Assembly (NCBI GenBank): GCA_033239005.1
Contig: BSQZ01000078.1
Span: forward strand, 2,222,542 to 2,286,541
Length of the DNA: 64,000 nt
Direction: 5' to 3'
DNA from: Lamellibrachia satsuma
Lineage: Eukaryota; Annelida; Polychaeta; Sabellida; Siboglinidae
The notes beneath the pieces are model-generated. The model worked only from the letters and a program-made list of their open reading frames with translations, did no database searches and had not been told where the DNA came from. Position 1 is the stretch's first letter; every line of letters starts with the position of its first letter. This document shows, piece after piece, positions 47,240 through 58,374 of this stretch. Made by a program: the position numbers and the translations under genes.

Positions 47240-48225
47240 TTGCACACGGCGGCCATTCACTGTAATATACTGGAGGCCCGATGCAGGAACAATTTTGAAA
47301 TCCCCGTTTTGTCCTGCACTGTTGGTCACCCCTTCCCTAGAATCCCATGTATATAAGGAACATCTGATACATGGAACAATTTGAGTCCACTGTCCATATT
47401 TAATTTACTGGTATTTTATGGAAGGCTGCGGACATGTTGCCCTTAGCCCCGTGTTAAAAAAACATTGGCGTTAACGCCATTATGACTCTTCACCAGCATC
47501 ACGTGATATTCCAACAACAGCTGACGGTGGAGCCAGACGCTTTCGGCAGAGGGAGCCACTAATTTAAAGACCGACCAGAGCGTGGCATCGTTGTTTCTAC
47601 GTAAACCGAGAAAGATTCAATCAATTGAACCGGCACTAGAAACTTTCGCTCATTGTTATCATTTGAGAAATGAATATGCATTAAGAAAGCGTACGAGAAG
47701 GAGGACGCACACTGCCTGTGCATGTATCACCTCGCTAGGTGCCGTGCTAGTTTCTGTCCAATATGCTGTCATACTCACTTCGTGTCGTGTTAGTTTATGT
47801 TCAAAGTGCTTCAGTGTGTCTTACTCACTAGTGTCACTAGTGTCACTAGTTTCAAGTCAACTGACACGTTCATTTTAAAATGTGACAGGTAATTATTTTT
47901 ACTTCTAAATTCGTGGTAGACAGATAAAGTGCTGTCGATTTTGAGACCTTTTCGCTTAATTTTGCACTCTGAATATAATTACGTTTTTGAACAAGGAAAT
48001 TGGAACGACACTTATGGCATGCACATACCTCTAAAGGTGATTTCTAGTGACGGTTTGGAAGCACGTGTAAAGCCTACATGTCATTGGCAGAAGGATCTCC
48101 GTGCAAATAGACAGAATCCAGTACTTTTCGGTGGCAAAGGACGGAGAATATCTCGATGATAATAGTTGTAATAATTGTAGTGTTTTACTATGCTGCGGTT
48201 CGATGACAAACAATAGCAGGAAACC
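47240..48225. other. Intergenic stretch without recognisable features
   Basis: Unique sequence. Short open frames (for example 47582-47878 and 47929-48159) carry no recognisable motif. Confidence 0.4.
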
Positions 48226-48385
48226 AACTAGAAGACGTATGTAGCATTAGCAAAACAAAAGTGCATTGTGCACATAAGAAGGTATTCATTCTCACGGAAG
48301 ACGATAAAAGAATAGCACACCATTTGTTCCATTTAAAATTCTGCTGATTGTGCACTGACAAGGACGGGCTAAAGACTCTTCATAG
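48226..48385 (+). mobile_element. LINE 3' end fragment, highly decayed
   Basis: Includes 'cataagaaggtattcattctcacggaagacgataaa' in short identifiable blocks (TTCTCACGGAAGACGATAAA), parallel to the INEWN region of the other copies, and leads straight into the 70-bp satellite. Confidence 0.55.
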
Positions 48386-48965
48386 ATGAAACAATGTTGG
48401 ATTCCCATTGCGTCCATGGCTTCCTTGTCCACACACATAGATGGAATGTTGCTGGACTCTCAATGGCTTCCTTGTCCACACAATGTGAATATATCGGGGC
48501 TACGCATAGATGGAATGTTGCTGGACTCTCAATGGCTTCCTTGTCCACACAGTGTGAATATGTCGGGGGCTACGCATAGATGGAATGTTGCTGGACTCTC
48601 AATGGCTTCCTTGTCCACACAGTGTGAATATGTCGGGGGCTACGCATAGATGGAATGTTGCTGGACTCTCAATGGCTTCCTTATCCACACAGTGTGAATG
48701 TGTCGGAGGCTACGCACAGATGGAATGTTGCTGGACTCTCAATGGCTTCCTTGTCCACATAGTGCGAATATGTCGGGGGCTACGCATAGATGGAATGTTG
48801 CTGGACTCTCAATGGCTTCCTTGTCCACACAATGTGAATATATCGGGGCTACGCATAGATGGAATGTTGCTGGACTCTCAATGGCTTCCTTGTCCACACA
48901 GTGTGAATATGTCGGGGGCTACGCATAGATGGAATGTTCCTGGACTCTCAATGGCTTCCTTGTCC
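48386..48965. repeat. 70-bp minisatellite, about 8 copies, LINE-derived
   Basis: Copies of 69-70 bp begin at ATGGAATGTTGCTGGACTCT (48441, 48510, 48580, 48650, 48720, 48790, 48859, 48929) and contain CAATGGCTTCCTTGTCCACA. That core is the 3' tail of the local LINE family. Two 69-bp variants (at 48441 and 48790) share AATGTGAATATATCGGGGCT, implying duplication of a multi-copy block. Confidence 0.93.
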
Positions 48966-49884
48966 TTGCACTTGCAACTGAAGCTCATTTTATAAACAAT
49001 AAACGAACTACGTTTATTGTTATAGGCAAAACGCTTATGTTTTGTAAACGCTGCAGAGCTTCCCACGTGACGCCATGCACACAGGAATCCATACAACGTG
49101 TTCTTGTGTTGGTTCTGGTGGTTTCTCGCCTCGTCTTATTCAACAATGTGCACTCTCAACGCCCAGCAGCGGTAAGCAAAATCATTGCTCTGCGGAGGAG
49201 AAGCCGAGTTACAATACGTAGAGTTACACATAACACCTGAATTAATTTAATGTCTGTCTCTATTTTGTATACAATTAACATAACATGTTGCATAAGTGAA
49301 CTGTTACGGCGACACGGAAAACGCTGTATTTGGCTGGCATTTTGCAAAGTTGGCGACCCCGTTTGGTGCACGAACCAGCGGACGCCAGATGATTATTTCA
49401 CGGCTGAACTAATTGTAATGGTACCCACGTGTTTAATACGTTCTAATGTCAAGATTGTGTGTGTTTAGCATTTATTTTACTCACACATGTTCGCTCGATG
49501 TGCCGACTGCTTATGTAAGACTGAAAAACGTAGGGCCTAACTTGTTGTAGAAAAAAAACACCATCTTGTATCTCGATTATTATTATCTCGTCACATCATG
49601 ATCTGACACACAACCTACATTAGGAAATTAATTCTGGCAATTAAGCTACACTGGAACTTTATATTGCACTAATCAGTGTAATTAATGGCTGTAACGAGAC
49701 ACTAGTTTGTTCAGACTGGTCTGTAAATACGTGAACATTGCCAGTGGTATTGTGCAACTTGAAACAATGCAATTAAGTCCCCGGAGTTGAGTTTTGTTAA
49801 TCCTTTTTAACACTTTCCGTCGAGACTTTGTTTGTACGCTTTGCACATACCTTCGTGGAGCTGTACATGCCTTGCAAGCTGCAT

Positions 49885-50060
49885 CCTTGTATGACATCAC
49901 GCACTACTTCACGCGGCTTCCTCGTGTGACATCACATGGTCGTGACTCACGCCCTCGCGCGGCTTCGTCGAGTGACATCACATGGCCATGACTCACGCCC
50001 TCACGCGGCTTCCTCGTGTGATATCACGTGCCGCACGACCTCACGCGGCTTCTCAGACAG
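49885..50060. repeat. ~50-bp tandem repeat, 3-4 copies
   Basis: Units with CACGCGGCTTCCTCGTGTGA + CATCACATGG + TCGTGACTCACGCCCT. GTGACATCAC palindrome-like cores recur. Confidence 0.88.
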
Positions 50061-50069
50061 TTTGTAAGT

Positions 50070-52190
50070 CGGCAAATAAACATGTGCTAACGGAAAACGG
50101 AGATAGGCATGTCTATGCGAACTTGCTTTATGTTTAATACAACTTATCTCTAAATTCAATCGATTGCAAATGCTACATTGAGTAGCCTTGGTGTTTTCTT
50201 GTGCTTATATTTGTTAAATGTACTCATTTTAATAGTTAAGAATTGATCCAGTGCAGTAGTGATTATTTCGTCAAGGAAATTGTAGTTTTCAGTTGGATCA
50301 GCACATTTATCCTTGTTAAGTTTATCGTAAATAGTTGAGTATATTAAATTAATTTAAAATGTATTAAATGGGTTAGGACTATGCTGTTTCTAGATTGGGC
50401 ACGTGTTGGTGTAGAATCAACAGTTTGTACGTAGCCCAGGCACATGAAATTTGGAAAATGACCTGAAACACTGCTAATTAAAATACCAGCTTAGGATTTC
50501 AAAGCTCCTTATGACAATTTACATAAAACATTATCAACAAGTGTGCCGTGACAATTTGAAAGTCTTGCTGACAACGTAATTTAAGGAGAGAAACCACGTG
50601 GTGTTATATAATTATTGATATATTAGTGTTATTGCGCAAAATGCCAGCTGAGGAATTAAAAACTGTCATTAAAACATTATCAGTAAGTATGCTATGACAA
50701 CTTCAGAGTCTTGTAGCCAAAGTAATTTACGAAAGAAGCTACAAGGTTATTGATAGATTAGTATTACTGCGTACGGTGTATATGTCATTATTGCAAACCT
50801 TGTAGATGATTTGGCGTTTAGTTAATTCAATGATTACAGGAACATTGAGTCCACAAAGCCATAGGTGTCAATAATAGACCTACGTTTCGTTTGATCATAG
50901 AGTACATGGCATGTGCTGAAGACATAACAATGACATACAATCTGTCATTGTATTTATCCTGTCAATCTAACACGCTGTGGTCAGCTTTGTGTGGGTCAAG
51001 GTCTGTACTACCTGGTGTGTGAAAGAAACAAAATGTATTGTTGTGCTTAGTGGAATACACTCCACCATTGAAATAATTCAGAAGGGCCATGGCACCATAA
51101 GATTATTCAATTTGTGCGTATACTAACCGTGACCACCAGGTGACTGTTGTTTAATCTTAATCTCCTATGACTGGAGAGCGCCTATTTTTAATAACACTAA
51201 GTACATTTTGCCCGAGGACCAACGCAAATTGCGATCGAACTACGGCCCAGACAAACAAAGTGAGATTAACCACACGAGATGTCACTAGTTACGTCCGGCC
51301 GCTTCACCCTCTAGCAGAAGCACCCATTAGCAAACATTAAAATGCATGTTGACTGCACTGCATTATTAGGCCAAGTTTCATCATTCTATAACAGCAATGG
51401 CGTGTCCAATGACGCTAAAGTAGACCAACCGCGAAAGTTGGCAGCAACCCTGTTTATGACAACATTCATAATTAATACGTTGATCTGGCTAATCATATCA
51501 TGACGTCAAGTCGCTTACCTGCAATGATTAATTACATGTCAACACACAAGTTGGTCAGTGATCCAGCTCACCTGTACGCCACTTCTACGTCTACAAGCGA
51601 GTGGTCATTACACACTTCCGTTTGCAGTTGATATGGCAAAATAGCTTAATAATTGACTAAGTACACGTGTACATCAGCAGAGAGAGATCATTAACTTCTA
51701 CAGAGGCACAGAAAATCAATCGTGTTTTCCAACCACAATATTTATGAGCTTATCAGCCTTAGGATCAGACGGTGGTCTGGAACAATCCTCCAAATTATCT
51801 GCCCAAATCCCAACGGCAGGGATAGAATTCTTCATTGAACATTAAATAAGAATAATGCATTGCGCAACGCGTATACGGTTTAATGGTCACCTGCTGAACA
51901 TTACAAATATTCAAGCACACTCGTACACATAAAATTGTACACACCCGCGTGCGCGCACGCACGCGCGAACGCACGTACGCATGCACGCACTATACACTAA
52001 TACCTTAAGCCACTACTCAAGTCTAAAGTTTTGGGTTGAATGCCCAAGTCTTCGACTGATAAGTCCCAAGTAAGTCCCAAGTCCCAAATGCTAGAGTCTC
52101 AAGTCATATAAAAGTGCGACTCGAGTTCGGCTCGAGTCGTACTTTTGTGTAATCATGTGTACATTATGTGAAGCATGTATGTTTCACAGT
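50070..52190. other. Intergenic stretch without recognisable features
   Basis: 2.1 kb of unique AT-rich sequence with a short CACG/CGCA tract near 51945-51990. I see no gene, RNA or mobile element. Confidence 0.5.
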
Positions 52191-52215
52191 GAATTGTTAA
52201 CAAATTGACCCATCA

Positions 52216-52216
<1 letters not shown>

Positions 52217-52275
<59 letters not shown>

Positions 52276-52282
52276 CACACAC
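52217..52282. repeat. (CACG)n(CA)n microsatellite
   Basis: ACGC tetranucleotides followed by AC dinucleotides. Confidence 0.95.
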
Positions 52283-53084
52283 GAATTAACTCATTGCTAC
52301 CTCACGGATAACTTAAACTTATGAATAACTTTAACCCATGGATAACTCGAAGTGTTTCAACCCAACTTCGAGTTAACCGAGTTGTATTGTAATAAGCTAA
52401 TAGCCCTTTTATAAAAAAAAAACATATGGTATATTTTACCACTCAACAATCAGACGGAGACCTGCCCAATGTGCAGGACATTGTTTCAGAAATAAAGAAG
52501 TTGTGAGAGCTGGTTACTTGACAACCACAGTACAGACAGAAAAGACGAGGGGACCATACTTAACTTATCCAAAACTACTTTCGTCTGAATTCGGGATAAC
52601 ATTTATTGAACGTTTGCAGGGCAGACAACAATGGAGATGTATCGTAAACAACTGTTATTGGACCCGTACTCCGGAAGACTAAACGATTTTACCACTGAAA
52701 ATATCCTTTTGTGAACTTGGCCACGCTAAGAAATTCACTAAAGTGTCCTGTTCATGACCGAAAGGAGATTGCCCATATCAGTTCGCCACGTGTAGGCGAC
52801 GACAAGACGACAATGCCACCATTAACAGGCATAAGTACGGTGACCGATTTTGATCGATCGGACGTGTCAGACAGGTTAAGCACTAACGATAAACCACTGA
52901 ACCGAGTCTCAGCAATTCAGCAGTATTTAAACCTGATCACATGAGCGAGGCTCAGAACCGATTGCTCGTTGAATCCAGGAGAGAATCGCAGATCTCCAGC
53001 AATTTGGGAAGGGTGGAAAGTCTAGCCGCAACGTTTAATTAGTCGTGATTATCGTCGCTTCGTGTGGCTCTCGAGTGACGCATC

Positions 53085-53550
53085 AATTATTGACGGCGCG
53101 CGCCGGAAATTGAATATATAATTTGCGCATGCGCCTAGTTGGTCGGCGTGTGTGGTTGGTCGAAAGACGAGCTGCGTTCTATCGTCGCGAGGGAAGCGTT
53201 GCTGCCGGGTCCTGACTTCGCGAGGACCGCTCAAGCGGGGCGGAAATACGAGTCAGCAAATGTGTGAAGGAGATTAAGTGGTGATAATTCGGACACCTCG
53301 TGTGACTTGATCTCGTCACTGTTTCGTCCCGAGGTTTGCCTACGCGTGAGTGCAACGTCTACGTGAAATTTACAGTGGAATTATTTAGAGGAAACTCGCA
53401 CACTGAACAAACGTGTTCGATCGTCTGAGTCTTTACGACGCTTCCTCTGTCCGAAGCTGTTGAAAAGTACCCGGCCGTAGTCGTACCAGTAGTCCACATA
53501 CCGGCAACGAAGAACTAAGGTCGACGTCGCCAAAGATTCGGGTAGGTAGC
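53085..53550 (+). promoter_or_regulatory. CpG-rich promoter / 5' UTR of the 275-aa gene
   Basis: A sharp rise in GC and CpG from about 53090. A TATA-like ATATATAAT at about 53114 is followed by TTGCGCATGCGCC at about 53124, a good match to the NRF1 palindrome YGCGCAYGCGCR. The stretch to the ATG at 53551 is compatible with a roughly 300-400-nt 5' UTR. An in-frame TGA at 53461-53463 closes the frame upstream. Confidence 0.5.
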
Positions 53551-54378
53551 ATGCGAGCGTCGAACGGTTCCCACGACCCACACGAGGTGTTGGTCATGCC
53601 GGGAGACACGTGGCTACCGCCGATTCTCTCAAAGACCAACTCGAATACTTCGCATGCCGACTTCGACAGTTACTCGTCGAGTTCCGAGAACCGCACATCG
53701 GCCACACCACCGTCGCCGTCCAGCGGCAGAAGTAGCGGAAGCAGTCGCGGTTTGACCGGGTATCCCGAACACGTGTCAGTGACGCCGTTTTTTCCGGTGA
53801 TCGAACACCGAAACAGTGTCGACAGCCTGAAATGTGTCGACGTGGCGCCGTACCGTCGCGGCCAGCGCCAGAAGCTGTGTCGCTCGCCTAGCTGTCCACA
53901 GCTGCACGTGCGCGACGGGGAAGGAAACCTGGTGACGTCACGTCCCATCGAAAAACAAGGCGGCCATCGCAAAAACGGCGCCATCGAGAGGGAAGACCTG
54001 ACGTTTCCGGCGATACACGAACGGAATCTAGCTGGGATACGGGAAACCGGTGTGAAGTCGGTTTCGCCCACGAAACAGAAGCGCAAAGCGAGACACTTAG
54101 TGAAACAGAACTCCAAGTCCGACCCGGACATATCCCGTGCTTGCGAGCGTAGTCTGGATAATGTTGACCGGTTTGGATTAATCCCGTTAAAGCGTACACC
54201 CACGGATGAGATAGTCCCCAATCGGAATGCACTCCTCTGGCCGATAAAAGAGGCCGATTTAAAGACTGACAAGAAGAGGCTGGCGAATAGCAAACGGAAC
54301 AATCGCGTGAACTGCGCCGTGAACGCCGGTGGGAAATGCATTGACGGCGGGTGTGAGTCGGACTCCGAGACGGCATGA
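53551..54378 (+). CDS. Unknown Ser/Arg/Lys-rich protein, 275 aa
   Basis: An uninterrupted frame in CpG-rich DNA. The in-frame TGA at 53461 supports ATG 53551 as the first start. The residue 40-66 region is Ser/Pro-rich low complexity. RQKLCRSPSCPQLHV (106-120) and KQNSKSDPDIS (185-195) look like phosphorylatable basic-Ser motifs. KQKRKAR (175-181) is a possible nuclear signal, and the C-terminus is CESDSETA. There is no signal peptide, membrane segment or folded domain that I recognise, and it is probably disordered. A single coding exon is suggested by the stop and the downstream UTR with a poly(A) signal at 55387, though a last exon of a longer gene is not excluded. Function unknown. The minus-strand frames over it are GC shadows. 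Confidence 0.7.
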   Translation: MRASNGSHDPHEVLVMPGDTWLPPILSKTNSNTSHADFDSYSSSSENRTSATPPSPSSGRSSGSSRGLTGYPEHVSVTPFFPVIEHRNSVDSLKCVDVAPYRRGQRQKLCRSPSCPQLHVRDGEGNLVTSRPIEKQGGHRKNGAIEREDLTFPAIHERNLAGIRETGVKSVSPTKQKRKARHLVKQNSKSDPDISRACERSLDNVDRFGLIPLKRTPTDEIVPNRNALLWPIKEADLKTDKKRLANSKRNNRVNCAVNAGGKCIDGGCESDSETA

Positions 54379-55410
54379 AAGGTGGACTGACTTGCAAACT
54401 TGTGACTGTGCGTTGACTGGGGTGATAACTATAATAGATGGTTGTGTTCGTAGGCGCATAAACGTTCCGTGCTGGACACGAAGAAAACAAACATTGTATA
54501 ACTTTTACTGCCAACTGAGCCGAGTAATGTGTCGTCAGACAGTCACTTGAAATCGCCAGTGTGGTTTCAGGCGAAACCGGGAAACATGTTTTACTTGTTA
54601 AGTATGTTGTTGTGGATATATTTCAATGGATCTGATCGTATTCGATATGAAGATTGTTATATTGTGTCAAGCGTCGTGTGTGAATATATTTACCATTAGC
54701 CATGTGTATGTATATTCCGCGTCATTTGAATGCCGTGTTCACGAGAGCTAACTGCGACAACGTGACGGATTTAACAACTGTGGCGAAGTCACATCTCTTC
54801 CGTGTATATACTCTTTCGTGATGACCGAATCTGAACTAAATCACTTCTCCCCTGTTGCACAGTATTACCCCGGATTAGTCCAGTGACTGTAGACGGCTTG
54901 TTCGTGTGGGCTAAAGACCGGTCTACATGAACGATGTGTGCCCTAGTTGGTCGGACGACACCGTGCGACACGATAATGCGCAGCTAAATTACATGTGGTT
55001 TAGACGAACGACGTACCACTCCCGATTTGCTCTTTGATGAAAGGTCACGACGGTCGCTGATTGGCCACTGCTTCAAAATGGCCGCCGACTGTCCGTTAAA
55101 TCGGATCCAGCCCCAGTTCCACCAACAAAATCACAGCCACAAATTTGCCTCGCTAATAGGGTTGACATGGGTGTTTACAAGACCAATTCTTGCACCTCGA
55201 CACCACGCGATACCGCGTCGGCCGACCAATTGGGAAATTAATCGCTCGTGTAAACCGGCCGTCAACACATGGGTCGCTCGTTGTAACTGTATAGAAGAAA
55301 CTAACAGTATTGTGTAGATATAAATGTTAAGTTGTTCGCTGGCGATGACGCTTCATCGTTTATATTGAATTGTGCGTCGTCTTGTAAATAAAGTTTGTTG
55401 AACCAAAACA
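54379..55410 (+). terminator. 3' UTR and poly(A) signal of the 275-aa gene
   Basis: About 1 kb without coding. AATAAA at 55387-55392 is followed by GTTTGTTG and a GT-rich downstream stretch, a normal cleavage context. Contains a foldback MITE (next entry). Confidence 0.55.
54910..55266. mobile_element. Foldback MITE, about 360 bp
   Basis: The left arm, GACCGGTCTACATGAACGAT + GTTGGTCGGACGAC, pairs with the reverse complement of the right arm, GTCGGCCGACCAATTGGG + ATCGCTCGTGTAAACCGGCC, as imperfect inverted repeats of about 55-60 bp. No coding capacity. Insertion lies inside the likely 3' UTR of the 275-aa gene. Confidence 0.6.
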
Positions 55411-55444
55411 TATAGTCGGCGTCACTCGTGTCTCTTTGATTGTT

Positions 55445-55595
55445 CAAATGCTAGCAGCGTGAATATGTTTAAAAACAATATTGAGAAACATTTCGTAAGA
55501 GCGGGTAACACATAGATGGATAAGCTGGTTATGTTTTTCTTTGGGTGGCAATCGTGTTAGATCTGGCTAAATCTTGTATCAATTGTTTGGACAAA
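55445..55595 (+). mobile_element. LINE 3' end fragment
   Basis: TGCTAGCAGCGTGAATATGT followed by frames for a K.NIEKHFVRAG-type C-terminus, then the family tail. Same family as 5.2, 14.8 and 39.2 kb. Confidence 0.7.
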
Positions 55596-55899
55596 CAGCA
55601 CTCCAACTGTTCAAGATTCTCAGTTAAGGAGTCAGACCATAGTTACGTTTCGTGCCGCCTCTCAGCTACGGGTGCTTAAAGGTCCTCCTTTATTTGATTT
55701 GTTTCCGCTCGTCTCTTTTCAGAATCATTTCGCGAATATTCGAACCGATCTAGTGTTCATTACGGCAAGCTTGGTCGTGCGTGCAAATGTTTTATTTAGT
55801 GACATCGTTGGATTAATTAATAAATAATGTTTGACTGGATTTACACTTTCTCGGTCTTACAATATTTTTTTTTAATATCAACGAACCAGATTCACGATG

Positions 55900-56265
55900 G
55901 ACCAAGTGAACTGAAGAGGGAGCTTTGGGCCCAGTGAACTGAGGAGGGAGCTTTGGGCCCAGTGAACTGAGGAGGGAGCTTTGGGCCCAGTGAACTGAGG
56001 AGGGAGCTTTGGGCCAAGTGAACTGAGGAGGGAGCTTTGGGCCAAGTGAACTGAGGAGGGAGCTTTGGGCCCAGTGAACTGAGGAGGGAGCTTTGGGCCC
56101 AGTGAACTGAGGAGGGAGCTTTGGGCCCAGTGAACTGAGGAGGGAGCTTTGGGCCCAGTGAACTGAGGAGGGAGCTTTGGGCCCAGTGAACTGAGGAGGG
56201 AGCTTTGGGCCCAGTGAACTGAGGAGGGAGCTTGGGGCCCAGTGAACTGAGGAGGGAGCTTTGTA
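55900..56265. repeat. 28-bp minisatellite, about 13 copies
   Basis: Units GTGAACTGAGGAGGGAGCTT + TGGGCCCA begin at 55906, 55934, 55962 and so on. Very homogeneous (a few AAGTG for CAGTG), so recently expanded or gene-converted. The 153-codon minus-strand frame over it is an artefact. Confidence 0.95.
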
Positions 56266-56604
56266 GTTTAGCAGTTAACCGAATATGTTGATTCTGTTGG
56301 GGGAGGGCGAAAATATAGTCAACCAGCAAGTTATAAATGTCGACCTTTGCCAACGAGATAGTGCATTATGTGGCGTAGTGGAGATGCTTGATGTATACGT
56401 GTTACACAGACTGCCAGTTTTAAAAGTAAGCATCTTTCTAACATGATCAAAAGAGTAAATGATGATGAACAAAATTGTTGACAACATTCTAACTGTGGGT
56501 GTCATGAAGTTTTTATGACATCTCGATGGATTCCCTTTTCTGCAATCACGCTATCGGCTACCAATGTGAATTTGAATTGCAAGTTGCGGGTGAAGTATGT
56601 GTAG

Positions 56605-56740
56605 ATCCTGGGTCCGTGATCCTCCTCCTGGGTCCAGAATCACCTTCTTGGGTCCATGATCCCCCTCCTGGATCCATGATCCCTTTCCTGGGTCCAGGAT
56701 TCCCCTCCTGGATTCAGGATCCCTATCTGGAGTCCAAATG
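56605..56740. repeat. ~20-bp diverged tandem repeat
   Basis: Units of the type CCTCCTGGGTCCATGATCCC, 6-7 copies with substitutions. Confidence 0.85.
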
Positions 56741-56764
56741 AATACTTAGCTATAAATTCGGCAC

Positions 56765-57165
56765 TAGCAGCTTAGCTGCAGCAGCTGCCGGAAGGATGGC
56801 AAGGTTGACACCAAACAGCTGCAGCAGCTACCGGAAGGATGGCAAGGTTGACATCAAACAGCTGCTGCAGCTGCCTAAAGGATGTCAAGGTTGACATCAA
56901 ACAGCTGTAGCAGCTGCCGGAAGGATGGCAAGGTTGACATCAAACAGCTGCAGCAGCTGCCGGAAGGATGGCAAGGTTGACATCAAACAGCTGCTGCAGC
57001 TGCCGGAAGGATGGCAAGGTTGACATCAAACAGCTGCTGCAGCTGCCTAAAGGATGTCAAGGTTGACACCAAACAGCTGTAGCAGCTGCCGGAAGGATGG
57101 CAAGGTTGACATCAAACAGCTGCAGCAGCTGCCGGAAGGATGGCAAAGTTGACATCAAACCGAAT
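56765..57165. repeat. 43-bp minisatellite rich in CAGCTG, about 9 copies
   Basis: Units GCAGCAGCTGCCGGAAGGAT + GGCAAGGTTGACATCAAACA + GCT. Each unit has at least two CAGCTG palindromes. A subtype with CTGCCTAAAGGATGTC occurs at two positions. Confidence 0.93.
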
Positions 57166-57171
57166 TCGAGC

Positions 57172-57718
57172 TCAACTCTGCGTGTTCTGTTAGACAATGC
57201 TGGTAAGCGTGTTCTGTTAGGGTTTACTGCCATGGATCACTCGACAATGCTGGTAAGCGTGTTCTGTTAGGGTTTACTGCCTTGGATCACTCGACAATGC
57301 TACTGAGCGTGTTCTGTTAGGGTTTACTGCCATGGATCACTCGACAATGCTGGTGAGCGTGTTCTGTTAGGGTTTACTGCCTTGGATCACTCGATAATGC
57401 TACTGAGCGTGTTCTGTTAGGGTTTACTGCCATGGATCACTCGACAATGCTGGTGAGCGTGTTCTGTTAGGGTTTACTGCCTTGCATCACTCGACAATGC
57501 TGGTGAGCGTGTTCTGTTAGGGTTTACTGCCTTGGATCACTCGACAATGCTGGTGAGCGTGTTCTGTTAGGGTTTACTGCCATGGATCACTCGACAATGC
57601 TGGTGAGCGTGTTCTGTTAGGGTTTACTGCCTTGCATCACTCGACAATGCTGGTGAGCGTGTTCTGTTAGGGTTTACTGCCATGGATCACTCGACAATGC
57701 TGGTGAGCGTGTTCTGTC
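57172..57718. repeat. 50-bp minisatellite, about 11 copies
   Basis: Units TCGACAATGCTGGTGAGCGT + GTTCTGTTAGGGTTTACTGC + CATGGATCAC. Single-base alternatives (CATGG/CTTGG/CTTGC; TGGTG/TACTG) are mixed among copies. Not a CRISPR: no unique spacers. Confidence 0.95.
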
Positions 57719-57719
57719 C

Positions 57720-58370
57720 GATACTATTTGTCCACATATGCGGTTTGGAATAGGTTGTTGGTTCAATATACCGGTGGGCCCTGCACGTTGCACTAACCTA
57801 CTAGCACATTTGCCTGGGGTCACAGGATACCCAGTGTGTATGGTGTACCACTAGGAGGTTGTGCTAGAGTCTTGTCTGTGGAGAGGCTATGTAACAGCAG
57901 GGGAGGCTTAAGCACTCGGCTCCCCTTCCTCCAAGGAGGTATCTCGCAGCTGCAGGTTGCGAAAGTATGAACCAAGCGCTACAAACAGATAAATTAAACA
58001 CTAGACGCATCACACAGACCTGTGTATGCACACCATACCAACATACGTTAATAAACATTAGTGTGATTACTGTTTTTGTTACTCATAGTTTCAAACAACA
58101 CATGTGTATAATGTGATATTGAAGTTTCAGAACCACGTGGAAAGAAATCAAGAAAGCAGACAATAATAGATAGCCTTGGAGAAGTGTATCGTTTCGGCCC
58201 TATGCTCTACATTGAGAGAGGGGAATTAAGTAAACAAACTAAATTTAAGACATTGTGCACATATATTTTTTTGCGGCATAGAGTTTTTTAAAAATGCGAT
58301 TAATTCCACGCTGTTGTAGGCAGCTCTTTGTACCTAAATATTTGCTAAATGTACTAAATACTCGACCTGC
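57720..58370. other. Intergenic stretch without recognisable features
   Basis: Unique sequence between a minisatellite and a LINE fragment. Nothing supported. Confidence 0.5.
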
Positions 58371-58374
58371 CTCC

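Noticed and set aside
48929..49240. Signal-peptide-like frame (RVLVLVLVVSRLVLF) with a following GTAAGC
   Set aside because: A tempting first exon, but it starts in a minisatellite/LINE tail, and no downstream exon or homology is visible.
53670..54514. Long minus-strand frames over the 275-aa gene
   Set aside because: GC-rich DNA leaves antisense frames open. The + frame has the start context, upstream stop, UTR and poly(A) signal.
56526..56741. 71-codon frame
   Set aside because: Consists mostly of the 20-bp diverged repeat.
57172..57718. CRISPR-like regular repeats
   Set aside because: Units are contiguous and include no unique spacers; eukaryotic context.
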